Assembly: GCA_011772595.1 (NCBI GenBank)
Contig: WVZH01000410.1
Span: 76,576-102,732 of the forward strand
Direction: 5' to 3'
From: Anaerolineales bacterium
Lineage (GTDB): Bacteria; Chloroflexota; Anaerolineae; Anaerolineales; E44-bin32
Length of the DNA stretch: 26,157 nucleotides
Shown here: positions 16,474-23,959 of the stretch, in pieces
How the letters are laid out: every line of letters starts with the position of its first letter
Position numbering within the stretch: the stretch's first letter is position 1
Made by a program: the position numbers and the translations under genes
The notes under the pieces: model-generated
Seen by the model: only the letters and a program-made list of their open reading frames with translations
Database searches by the model: none
What the model was told of the DNA's origin: nothing

Positions 16474-17566
16474 TTACTTGGTTTGTCCAATCGCGCTGCG
16501 CAGATAGGCCTCGATGAATTCATCGATTTCGCCATCAAGGACGGCCGAAGCGTTGCCTTCTTCGTAATCGGTGCGATGGTCTTTCACCATCTGATAGGGA
16601 TGCAGCACGTAAGATCGTATCTGGCTGCCCCATTCGGCCTTAATATAATCGCCTTTGATCTCGGCAAGTTCTTCCTCTTGTCGACGACGCTGGAGATCCA
16701 AGAGGCGGGCTCGCAGAACGCGCATGGCGTTGGCTTTGTTCTGTGTTTGCGAGCGTTCGTTCTGACAAGTGACCACGATACCGCTGGGGAGGTGTGTGAT
16801 ACGTACCGCGGTCTCGTTCTTTTGCACGTTTTGACCCCCTGCGCCTGCAGAACGGAAGGTATCGATACGCAGGTCGTTGGGATCGATCTCGACCTCCTGA
16901 TCCGTTTCGACTTGGGGGAGAACTTCAACCAAAGCAAAAGAAGTGTGTCGTCGATGAGCGGCATCAAAAGGTGACAGACGTACGAGGCGATGAACACCTC
17001 TTTCTGCCCGTAAGTAACCGTAGGCATACTCGCCGTCAATGGCGATGGTGGTGCTCTTGATTCCCGCTTCCTCTCCTTCGCTTTGGTCTAGGACATCCGC
17101 TTCAAAATCGCGATTTTCCGCCCAGCGAAGGTACATACGCTGCAGCATTTGAGCCCAATCTTGTGAATCCGTACCACCAGCGCCGGCGTGAATGGCGAGG
17201 ATTGCGTCGTCACGATCGTGAGGCCCAGATAATTGAGCGCGTGTTTCTCGTCGCTCCAACTCTTTGATTATGGCGTCGCGTTCCTCTTCGATGTCGCTAC
17301 GCAGGCTTTCATCACCCAAGGAGGCCAGTTCCATTGCGTCATGCGCGCGCTGTGCCAATGTTCGCCACCCTTCGACTTGCTTTCGAAGGCGCGCCAGTTG
17401 TTGCATGATCTTTTGAGCGTTTTCTGGGTCGTCCCAGAGTGAGGGGTCTTCAGCTGCACGCTCTAATTTCGATAGATGTTCCTCGCGTGCAGCGACGTCA
17501 AAGCCGCACCAGTAGGTCTTGGATTCGCGCTTCGGCTTCCTGGAGCTCAACTTTCAAATCTTCCAT
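16474..17566 (-). CDS. prfB: Peptide chain release factor 2, with programmed +1 frameshift
   Basis: Recognises UGA and UAA stop codons and triggers peptide release. Translation starts at the ATG at 17566 (after GGGAAGAGA) and reads 22 codons to CTT TGA C, the classic RF2 frameshift site; the TGA is at 17498-17500. Slipping +1 on CTT continues as GAC and gives a 363-residue protein, the normal family length. The stop-recognition tripeptide SPF is at about 198-200 and the catalytic GGQ at about 243-245. GGTG lies three bases before CTT, where the stimulatory Shine-Dalgarno-like element normally sits, but it is a weak match. The CDS is therefore in two frames joined at 17501/17499. Confidence 0.96.
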
Positions 17567-17589
17567 ACTGTCTCTTCCCTATAAAATGT

Positions 17590-17619
17590 ATTATGCCACG
17601 TGCTGCTACTTGATGACAA
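17590..17619 (-). promoter_or_regulatory. Promoter for prfB
   Basis: TGGCATAAT (hexamer 17595 down to 17590) is an extended -10, and TTGTCA (17619-17614) lies 18 bp upstream. Transcription would start near 17583, about 17 nt before the ATG. Confidence 0.6.
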
Positions 17620-17731
17620 GGACCTAGTGTATCCCATAGAAAGTGGCGTATAAACTCCCATATTTGCTCTGTGCCGACGCAAGGCAATGCAATTGAGTTC
17701 CGCTATTGGAGCGCTCGGATTTGGGGAAGTA

Positions 17732-18643
17732 CTAGAATCCTCCCTGTGGCAGCATGCTCTCAACGTAGGCATCAGGGTCGAATTCAGCTAGATCTTCCAA
17801 TGCCTCTCCTGTGCCAACGAATTGGATAGGCAACCCCAATTCTTTGCCGATGGCAAAGCCCACTCCCCCTTTGGCGGAGCTATCGAGTTTTGCCAAAACT
17901 ACGCCCGTGATGCCCACGGCTTCAATGAAGGACCTCGCCTGTGCAAGGCCATTTTGTCCAGTCGTAGCGTCGAGCACGAGTAACACCTGATGCGGGGCCT
18001 CAGGGACAACCTTTCGTGCAACCCTGCAAATCTTTTTCAATTCTTGCATGAGATTATGCTGCGTATGCATCCTTCCCGAAGTGTCGACAATGACGATGTC
18101 GATTTTCCGAGCCTGAGCTGCGGTGCATGCATCGAACACAACGGCTCCTGGATCGCTTCCTGCCTGTCCTGAGACGACGTCCACGCCGAGTCGCTGGCCC
18201 CAAACTGCAAGTTGTTCGCTTGCCGCTGCCCGATACGTGTCGGCTGCGGCCAGCAAGACTGAATGGTCTAGTGCCAAGAAGCGTTTTGCGATCCTGGCAA
18301 CAGTGGTTGTTTTTCCAGAGCCGTTGACACCTACAACGATGATGACGTGGGGTTTCGTATCGAAATTCGTGCCTGGAGTGATTTGCAGTTGTTGTAGAAG
18401 AGACGTTCGCAGGAGTTGGCGAACCTGGTCACCACTCGTGCATCCAGAATCACTTGCCGATTTCTTTACCTGCTCGATTAACGCGAGCACTGTGTTGATC
18501 CCGAGATCGGCTTGAATGAGAATTTCCTCGAGTTGTCCCCAGAATTCGGGGGTGAGCTCCGTTGCCCCCAGGATCGTTGACAACCGCCCCAGAGCGGATC
18601 GACGAGTCTTGGAGAGCGTTTCACGCCATCGATTTTCGTTCAT
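17732..18643 (-). CDS. ftsY: Signal recognition particle receptor FtsY
   Basis: SRP-family GTPase that docks ribosome-SRP complexes on the membrane. The 303-residue protein has only the N domain (about 1-85) and the G domain, without the long acidic A domain of E. coli FtsY; this short form is common. GTPase motifs are GVNGSGKTTT (105-114), DTYRAAA (135-141), DTSGR (187-191), AKLDSSAKGG (251-260, usually TKLD) and GTGE (277-280). The ATG at 18643 has no ribosome binding site and coincides with the predicted transcription start. The 165 nt between its stop and the prfB start contain the prfB promoter. Confidence 0.95.
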   Translation of the reverse strand: MNENRWRETLSKTRRSALGRLSTILGATELTPEFWGQLEEILIQADLGINTVLALIEQVKKSASDSGCTSGDQVRQLLRTSLLQQLQITPGTNFDTKPHVIIVVGVNGSGKTTTVARIAKRFLALDHSVLLAAADTYRAAASEQLAVWGQRLGVDVVSGQAGSDPGAVVFDACTAAQARKIDIVIVDTSGRMHTQHNLMQELKKICRVARKVVPEAPHQVLLVLDATTGQNGLAQARSFIEAVGITGVVLAKLDSSAKGGVGFAIGKELGLPIQFVGTGEALEDLAEFDPDAYVESMLPQGGF

Positions 18644-18649
18644 GGGATG

Positions 18650-18658
18650 ATTATACCA
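18650..18658 (-). promoter_or_regulatory. Extended -10 promoter giving a leaderless ftsY mRNA
   Basis: TGGTATAAT (18658 down to 18650) ends six bases before the ftsY ATG, so the usual +1 falls on the A of the start codon. No good -35 hexamer is seen at 16-18 bp. The absence of a ribosome binding site agrees with leaderless translation. Confidence 0.6.
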
Positions 18659-18706
18659 ACGGGAGGATTTGTAGAGGGGCGAAAGATGTCAGAAAGCACC
18701 AACATG

Positions 18707-18907
18707 CTATTCAGAGAGGGGAAAGGGTTCAGGGTGTGCACTTCGGTTGCGTATAGCCACGTTTAATCGATCGAGTAGGCTGTTCTCTGGGTTGCGGAAA
18801 CCTGCTGCAAGCTCGGGGCGCAGTTCGATTTTCCCAGACAGGATCTCAGCATCTGTGAGTTGGACGGGGATTGTTATCGGGAGAGGAGGGGGAATGAATG
18901 GATGCAA
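18707..18907 (-). CDS. Doubtful small ORF, perhaps a gene remnant
   Basis: A 66-residue frame with protein-like composition (segments such as LTDAEILSGKIELRPELAAG and LLDRLNVAIRNR). The frame is open back to 18958 but has no ATG or GTG, only a TTG at 18907 without a ribosome binding site. I recognise no family. It could be the 3' end of a decayed gene or chance. It lies in the 425-nt gap between ftsY and tRNA-Gln; apart from the ftsY promoter and tRNA terminator nothing else is seen there. Confidence 0.22.
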   Translation of the reverse strand: MHPFIPPPLPITIPVQLTDAEILSGKIELRPELAAGFRNPENSLLDRLNVAIRNRSAHPEPFPLSE

Positions 18908-19024
18908 ACGGTTGTAAGGGTAGATTGGTCGTTGAGGCCCGTTCTTGCAAACCCAGGTTTATGTGAGCTGTCATAGGAATTTCGGTGATCTTGATTGGCG
19001 GATGAGTCAGCGATGCAAAATAGA

Positions 19025-19066
19025 GAACGCCCGACACCATATCGTCATTCGCGAGTTCGGGCGTTC
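19025..19066 (-). terminator. Terminator of tRNA-Gln
   Basis: GAACGCCCGA and TCGGGCGTTC form a perfect 10-bp stem (19066-19057 with 19034-19025) around a 22-base loop, followed on the minus strand by TCTATTTTGC. It begins two bases after the CCA end of the tRNA. Confidence 0.7.
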
Positions 19067-19068
19067 CT

Positions 19069-19142
19069 TGGCTGGGGGTCGAGGATTCGAACCTCGGCTT
19101 ACGGATCCAGAGTCCGCTGTCCTACCACTAGACGAACCCCCA
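19069..19142 (-). tRNA. tRNA-Gln (anticodon CUG)
   Basis: Full cloverleaf of 74 nt including an encoded CCA. The acceptor stem TGGGGGT pairs with ACCCCCA. The D arm is GTCT-AGTGGTA-GGAC. The anticodon stem GCGGA/TCCGT encloses loop CTCTGGA, whose middle bases CTG decode CAG. The T arm is CGAGG-TTCGAAT-CCTCG, and G is the discriminator base. It is a single gene with its own promoter and terminator, downstream of the glutamyl-tRNA synthetase gene. Confidence 0.96.
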
Positions 19143-19155
19143 ATCACCAAGCCGC

Positions 19156-19184
19156 ATTGTACCATGATGGTCTGGCAGGGTCTA
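19156..19184 (-). promoter_or_regulatory. Promoter of tRNA-Gln
   Basis: TGGTACAAT (hexamer 19161 down to 19156) with TAGACC 17 bp upstream (19184-19179, 4 of 6 to consensus). Transcription would start near 19149, seven bases before the mature tRNA. The remaining bases up to gltX (to 19358) show no gene. Confidence 0.6.
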
Positions 19185-19358
19185 CCCACCGCTGATTCCT
19201 ATGGACCGAATAGGCATAAAAGCGTTAGAGTTTGTTGGTTTTCCTACATGTAGGCGTGGATCAAGCAGAACATGGATGGAAGCCGTGATTGATTTGGCAA
19301 ACACCCATTCGCGCGTAACCGCACCTAGTAGATCTTTGTTGGGGCGCTGTAGATGAGG

Positions 19359-20834
19359 TCACTCCTGGTCCTCAAGAAGACGGATTGCAACTTCAATTCT
19401 ATTGAGGACCGTCTCCTTTCCGACGATCACCATGCTTTCAATTAAGGGCGGGCTCACACGCTGTCCTGTCACCGCGATCCGTAGGATTCCGAAGAGCTGG
19501 CCCGCCTTCAACCCCAGAGAATCTGCGAGCGAGCGAAGGGCTGATTCGAGGGACTCGATCTCTAATGAAGTCTGTGCCTCAATCACTTCATACGCGGCTT
19601 TCGCGGCTTGCGTGGATTCTTGCGCAGTCATATTCTTGCCTACCAATTCAATCGGAGTCGGATCTATTGTCTCCTGAAAGAAAAAGCCTGCAAGATCGAC
19701 CGCTTCGTCCAGGGTGTGAATTCGTTCCTGAATGATTGGTGTAATCTGGTCGAGACGCTTCTCGTCGATCTTATAGCCGGCCGCCTCGAAGAGGGGGTGG
19801 ATGCGCTTTGACAATTCTGATGTCGGTAGAGCACGGATGTGAAGTCCGTTGAAATGATCGAGCTTTCCGTAGTTCACGGCGGCAGAACTAGGGCTCAACT
19901 TCTCTATGGAAAACTTATCAATCAAGTCCTGCATCGTAAAGAACTCGGTGTGGTCATCGTATGACCAACCCATAAGGGCGATCCAATTGTTTAATCCTTC
20001 GGGGATGTAACCTGCGTCTCGCAATTCGAATACGTATATCTCCTTGTTGCCAACTTGGCGCTTGCTCATCTTGCCTTTTCCGCTTGGGTTGAGGAACACA
20101 GAAAGATGCACCCAGTGTGGTTGCTTCCACTCGAAGGCCTGGTAAATCAGGACATGGAGAGGAAATGTTGGTAGCCATTCCAACCCCCTGAAGACGTGGG
20201 TGATTTCCATCAGATGATCGTCTACCATGGCTGCTAGGTGGTAGACTGGTAAGCCATTGGATTTGAGCAGGATGTAATCGTCAATGGTTTCGTTTTCAAA
20301 TGTGATCTCGCCACGGATGGTATCCACAGCATTGGTAACACCATCTCTTGGTGTCTTGAAACGGATAACATACGTTTCTCCGCTGTCGACTCTCGCTTTG
20401 GCCTCCGCAACCGACAACCGACGGCAAAGTCCATCGTAGTGCGGAGGCTCCTTGCGCGCCTGCTGTTCTTCTCGCATCTGTGCGAGACGATCCGGTGAGC
20501 AGAAGCAATAATAGGCACTTCCTCGTTGGACCAATTGCTCTGCATGCTGTTGATAGATCTTCGTTCGTTCCGACTGGCGATAGGGCGCGCAAGGCCCTCC
20601 AACATCAGGCCCTTCGTCCCATTCGATCCCAAGCCAACGGAGCGATTCCATGTACTCCTGCTCCGCTGCGGGATCAAAACGTTTGCGGTCAGTGTCCTCG
20701 ATACGCAAGATAAACTGTCCGCCGGTCTGACGAGCGAGGAGATAGTTGTACAGCGCTGTCCTTGCACCCCCGATATGAAAGCGACCGGTTGGGGAAGGCG
20801 CAAAGCGAACGCGTACTGGGATGGATTCGGTCAT
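19359..20834 (-). CDS. gltX: Glutamyl-tRNA synthetase
   Basis: Class I synthetase of 491 residues that charges tRNA-Glu. The nucleotide-binding signature is FAPSPTGRFHIGGARTAL (HIGH-type motif as HIGG, residues 20-23), which is normal for GluRS. KMSKR is at 255-259. C110, C112 and C137 lie in the zinc-binding region of the acceptor-binding domain. Whether it also mischarges tRNA-Gln cannot be read here, since no gatCAB or glnS lies in the window. The ATG at 20834 follows GAGG by seven bases. It lies 28 nt after rodA and is the last gene of the minC operon. Confidence 0.95.
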   Translation of the reverse strand: MTESIPVRVRFAPSPTGRFHIGGARTALYNYLLARQTGGQFILRIEDTDRKRFDPAAEQEYMESLRWLGIEWDEGPDVGGPCAPYRQSERTKIYQQHAEQLVQRGSAYYCFCSPDRLAQMREEQQARKEPPHYDGLCRRLSVAEAKARVDSGETYVIRFKTPRDGVTNAVDTIRGEITFENETIDDYILLKSNGLPVYHLAAMVDDHLMEITHVFRGLEWLPTFPLHVLIYQAFEWKQPHWVHLSVFLNPSGKGKMSKRQVGNKEIYVFELRDAGYIPEGLNNWIALMGWSYDDHTEFFTMQDLIDKFSIEKLSPSSAAVNYGKLDHFNGLHIRALPTSELSKRIHPLFEAAGYKIDEKRLDQITPIIQERIHTLDEAVDLAGFFFQETIDPTPIELVGKNMTAQESTQAAKAAYEVIEAQTSLEIESLESALRSLADSLGLKAGQLFGILRIAVTGQRVSPPLIESMVIVGKETVLNRIEVAIRLLEDQE

Positions 20835-20862
20835 TTCATCGCCTCACGAGAATGGATAATAA

Positions 20863-21963
20863 TTACAATTCGATCTGCTTGTGCCGCAGGATGACGCTCT
20901 CAACCAATCCTATTCCCAGGAGGCTGGTCAGGAGTGAAGAGCCTCCGTAGCTGAAGAAAGGCAAGGGAAGGCCTGAGACGGGGAAGAGATTTAAGTTCAC
21001 TCCAATGTTGAACGCCCCCTGGAAAAAGAGCAAAACAGCAACGCCGTAACATATCAACGACCCATACATGTCCCGGGCAATGCGCGCAGCACGCAAGCAG
21101 CGAAGGATGACGAACAGGAAGAGCACGAGGAAGATCAGGGCGCCGACGAAACCAAATTCCTCGGACATAGCCGAGAAGATGAAATCCGTGTGGCGAACTT
21201 TGAGGAAGCGCAACTGAACCTGTGTTCCGTTTCCGTACCCCATGCCCGTCCATCCACCTGAGCCGATCGTAATGAGTGCTTGGTTGACATTGTAGGTGGC
21301 ACCGAATTGTGCATCGGGATCAGGGAAGAGAAAAGTAATGACCCGGGCTTGTTGGTAGGGTTGCAGCAACGGCCAGGCGAGAATGGGTGCGAGCAAAGCG
21401 ATGAACACGAGAACTGCCAGGCGGCGATAGCGAACGCCGCTCGCCCAAATCAGAGACACCCAAATCACTCCAAGCACGATCGCCGTGCTCAAATCTGGTT
21501 GAATGAACACCAAAAGTGCAGGTAATCCTACAAGCGCCAGGCTGCGTACGAGTGTGCCGGTTTGGTCGACCTTATGCTGGTTTCGGGCGAGATAGCCGGC
21601 AAGGATCAGAATCATGAAGATTTTAGCCAACTCCGATGGTTGGATGTTCACGATTCCAACGCGAAACCAGCGCGCGGCGCCAAAACCGACGACACCCGCG
21701 AAAGTGATCAGGGAGAGTAAGATGAGGGTGACCAGATAGATCGGACGCGAGAGGGTCGACCATAAACGATAGTCGATTGCTGCGACAAGAAGAATGACGA
21801 CAAAGCCCGCCATGGCAAAGATCGCCTGGCGTGAGGGTGTTTCCGCTAACTCCTCGTTGCCTGCGATTGCCGAGCGTATCATTGCGACACCAGCGATCGT
21901 TAAGACGGCCACGACCGCGAGAAGCCAAATATCAAAGTGGCGCCAGATGCGAGCTTGTCGCAT
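20863..21963 (-). CDS. rodA: SEDS peptidoglycan glycosyltransferase RodA
   Basis: Polytopic membrane enzyme of the SEDS family that polymerises lipid II for lateral wall growth together with PBP2. The 366-residue protein has about ten membrane helices. The family signature GWTGMGYGNGTQ, then HTDFIFSAMSEEFGF, is in the large extracellular loop, and SGLPLPFFSYGGSS is near the C-terminus. FtsW is the closest alternative. The neighbours mrdA and mreD and the position in the cluster favour RodA. The ATG at 21963 follows AGAGGG and lies 9 nt after minE. Confidence 0.92.
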   Translation of the reverse strand: MRQARIWRHFDIWLLAVVAVLTIAGVAMIRSAIAGNEELAETPSRQAIFAMAGFVVILLVAAIDYRLWSTLSRPIYLVTLILLSLITFAGVVGFGAARWFRVGIVNIQPSELAKIFMILILAGYLARNQHKVDQTGTLVRSLALVGLPALLVFIQPDLSTAIVLGVIWVSLIWASGVRYRRLAVLVFIALLAPILAWPLLQPYQQARVITFLFPDPDAQFGATYNVNQALITIGSGGWTGMGYGNGTQVQLRFLKVRHTDFIFSAMSEEFGFVGALIFLVLFLFVILRCLRAARIARDMYGSLICYGVAVLLFFQGAFNIGVNLNLFPVSGLPLPFFSYGGSSLLTSLLGIGLVESVILRHKQIEL

Positions 21964-21972
21964 GCAATCCCT

Positions 21973-22239
21973 CTACCTACCGCGCCTCGAACGTGTGGGG
22001 ACAAGGGGTATATCGGCGACAAGGCGTTGACGTTCTCGGTCACGGGTGAGTGATATGCGGACTGCCTTCTTGTCAATCTCCACATGCTGTGAGATCACGT
22101 CGATGAGTTCGTCTTTGAGAGTCTCCAAACTGCGGGGAGAAAGCCCTGCTCTGTCGTGGACGAGCACGAGTCGAAGTCGCTCTTTTGCTGTCTCAGCGCT
22201 GCGACGACGGCCAATGCGGAATTGTTCTCTGAGACTCAT
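21973..22239 (-). CDS. minE: Cell division topological specificity factor MinE
   Basis: Drives MinD off the membrane and so sets up the Min pattern that keeps division at midcell. The 88-residue protein has the family core AKERLRLVLVHDRAGLSP, the MinD-contact region, followed by the LKDELIDVISQHVEID dimer domain. The ATG at 22239 overlaps the minD stop as ATGA. The C-terminus is basic (RSRRGR). Confidence 0.94.
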   Translation of the reverse strand: MSLREQFRIGRRRSAETAKERLRLVLVHDRAGLSPRSLETLKDELIDVISQHVEIDKKAVRISLTRDRERQRLVADIPLVPTRSRRGR

Positions 22240-23042
22240 CCTTCGCCTCCTGATCGCATGAGACGAGAAAGGCGCCCAAAGAAACCGTCAGGCACTTGCA
22301 GGGCTTCAAAAGGCACATCCTCCCCCTTCATTCGACGTGCGATGTTTCGAAATGCTCCGCCGGCTTTGCTGCGTGGATCGAGCACGACAGCCAAGCCTTT
22401 ATTCGCGGCCACGATCACGGATTCGTCTTCAGGCACGATGCCGATCAATTCGATGGCAAGGACGTCAAGCACATCCTCTGTGGCTAACATGTCCCCACGG
22501 CGGATCATCTCGGGTTTGACCCGATTGATGATGAGCCTACTCGGGCCCTTCTCTTCCGCTTCAACGAGCCCGATGATGCGATCGGCGTCACGGACTGCGG
22601 AGACCTCAGGATTGGTGATGATGAAGACCAAGTCAGCCGGGGCGATGGCGTTCCGGAAGCCCCTCTCGATTCCGGCTGGTGAATCAATCAGAATCCAATC
22701 AAAGTCAGGTCGCAGTTCATCGGTCAGGCGGATCATATCTTGTGGGGATACGGCCGTTTTATCTCGTGTTTGCGCCGCTGGGATAAGGTAGAACTCCTCC
22801 AAACGTTTGTCGCGTATCATGGCCTGACGGAGTTTACAGCGACCCTCAACCACATCGACCAAGTCGTACACGATACGATTCTCAAGCCCCATGACGACAT
22901 CCAAATTTCGCAAGCCAATGTCAGCGTCTATACATACTACACGCAGCCCCATCTCGGCGAGTGCGGCACCGATATTGGCGGTTGCCGTCGTTTTTCCAAC
23001 CCCACCTTTTCCGGACGTGATTGTGATAACCTTGACGCTCAT
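22236..23042 (-). CDS. minD: Septum site-determining ATPase MinD
   Basis: Membrane-cycling ATPase of 268 residues that recruits MinC and responds to MinE. It begins MSVKVITITSGKGGVGKTTA, with the deviant Walker A motif and its signature lysine. CIDADIGLRNLDVVMG is the switch region and LIDSPAGIERG is Walker B. FFGRLSRLMRS near the end is the amphipathic membrane-targeting helix. The ATG at 23042 follows GGAG; the frame is open to 23141, but the added residues are not MinD-like. It lies 34 nt after minC. Confidence 0.96.
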   Translation of the reverse strand: MSVKVITITSGKGGVGKTTATANIGAALAEMGLRVVCIDADIGLRNLDVVMGLENRIVYDLVDVVEGRCKLRQAMIRDKRLEEFYLIPAAQTRDKTAVSPQDMIRLTDELRPDFDWILIDSPAGIERGFRNAIAPADLVFIITNPEVSAVRDADRIIGLVEAEEKGPSRLIINRVKPEMIRRGDMLATEDVLDVLAIELIGIVPEDESVIVAANKGLAVVLDPRSKAGGAFRNIARRMKGEDVPFEALQVPDGFFGRLSRLMRSGGEG

Positions 23043-23076
23043 ACCCCATCTCCATAGCGTCCTGTGTTCGAGGACA

Positions 23077-23751
23077 TTATTGCTCCCAGGGTTCAGCGAC
23101 GAGTTGGCCTTCTCGCAGGAAGGCGACTTCAGGTTTGGCACGGTCTTGCTTACTTGGCGAGACCGCGATTTGACCCGCTATGCGCAGCTGTGTCGGCGCG
23201 AGGTCGAGCGCGCAAACCGTTGCGCTCTCATCGCCACCCGCGCCAGCATGAACGGTTCCCCTAAGGCGACCCCACACGATGACATGACCGCCAGCGATGA
23301 TCTCTGCTCCAGGATTGACGTCACCGACTACAACCACGTGTCCTGGGTGGCGTATGCTAAGTCCCGAGCGTAATGTTCGCTGAACTAATATGGCCTCCTC
23401 GCCCTGCAACCGGGTTTCAATTGTGCTGTCCTCATCGAGTTCGTGATCCCCAGGTGGTGCAATTTCGAGGGCCAAACCCAAATCGGCTGCCGCGGCGCAG
23501 GTCGCATCTGATGTGGAAAGGACCGCCCAAAACGTAACTTCGTGTTCTGCTAATGAGTCTCGTAAGCTTCCTAGCTCCGCTGCGCTGAGCTCTCGATTTT
23601 CCAACTGCAAAGCAAGACGAGCTCCGCGAAAGAAGTCCGCTTGACCCCCGATTGTCTGGAGCAGAGTTGAAAGCACCTCTGACCAATCGCCGTCAGGGAC
23701 GGTGATCAGTAGCCCCTCCCGAACCCCTTTAATGGCAAGCGGTGTCTTCAT
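23077..23751 (-). CDS. minC: Septum site-determining protein MinC
   Basis: Inhibitor of FtsZ ring assembly, recruited by MinD. The 224-residue protein has an N-terminal FtsZ-binding domain (about 1-100) and a C-terminal beta-helical domain (about 120-215). The latter contains the family signature GDVNPGAEIIAGGHVIVWG followed by RGTVHAGA. The ATG at 23751 lacks a clear ribosome binding site and lies about 20 nt from a predicted transcription start. It is the first gene of minC-minD-minE-rodA-gltX. Confidence 0.93.
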   Translation of the reverse strand: MKTPLAIKGVREGLLITVPDGDWSEVLSTLLQTIGGQADFFRGARLALQLENRELSAAELGSLRDSLAEHEVTFWAVLSTSDATCAAAADLGLALEIAPPGDHELDEDSTIETRLQGEEAILVQRTLRSGLSIRHPGHVVVVGDVNPGAEIIAGGHVIVWGRLRGTVHAGAGGDESATVCALDLAPTQLRIAGQIAVSPSKQDRAKPEVAFLREGQLVAEPWEQ

Positions 23752-23753
23752 TA

Positions 23754-23771
23754 ACTACACAGACTACACAA
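23754..23771. repeat. Tandem 9-bp repeat in the minC leader
   Basis: ACTACACAG and ACTACACAA are adjacent direct repeats (8 of 9 identical) between the -10 box and the minC start, covering almost the whole predicted leader. It could be a regulator site or chance. Confidence 0.4.
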
Positions 23772-23777
23772 TTTGCG

Positions 23778-23786
23778 ATTATAGCA
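23778..23786 (-). promoter_or_regulatory. Extended -10 promoter for the minC operon
   Basis: TGCTATAAT (23786 down to 23778) is an extended -10. No convincing -35 is seen. The start would be near 23771. The rest of the 208-nt gap after mrdA holds an inverted repeat CATAGTT/AACTATG (23857-23863, 23886-23892) but no gene. Confidence 0.55.
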
Positions 23787-23959
23787 TGCCATCAAGCCTG
23801 ATGCGACCAATACGCAAAGAGCCCCATCTAATGGTCATTCTTAGTCGCGAGATTTCCATAGTTGAAATAATATCCAGGTCAGGGAAACTATGAGGCCCCA
23901 GCGATCGTGGCAACATTCTGCATGTCTGAGTTTGACACATTCGACGGTGCCGGTGCGCG

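Noticed and set aside
17501..17550. Alternative in-frame start of prfB at 17550
   Set aside because: It ignores the canonical CTT TGA C shift site and the ATG with ribosome binding site at 17566; its first residues do not resemble RF2.
18995..19195. Several small open frames on both strands around tRNA-Gln
   Set aside because: They translate the tRNA and its complement; peptides such as GSNPRPP are a usual artefact over tRNA genes.
20766..20777. HIGG instead of HIGH in GltX as a damaged active site
   Set aside because: Bacterial GluRS normally has HxGG at this position, so it is typical.
22236..23141. MinD with 33 extra N-terminal residues
   Set aside because: The extension overlaps the end of minC and the ATG at 23042 gives the exact MinD N-terminus with a ribosome binding site.
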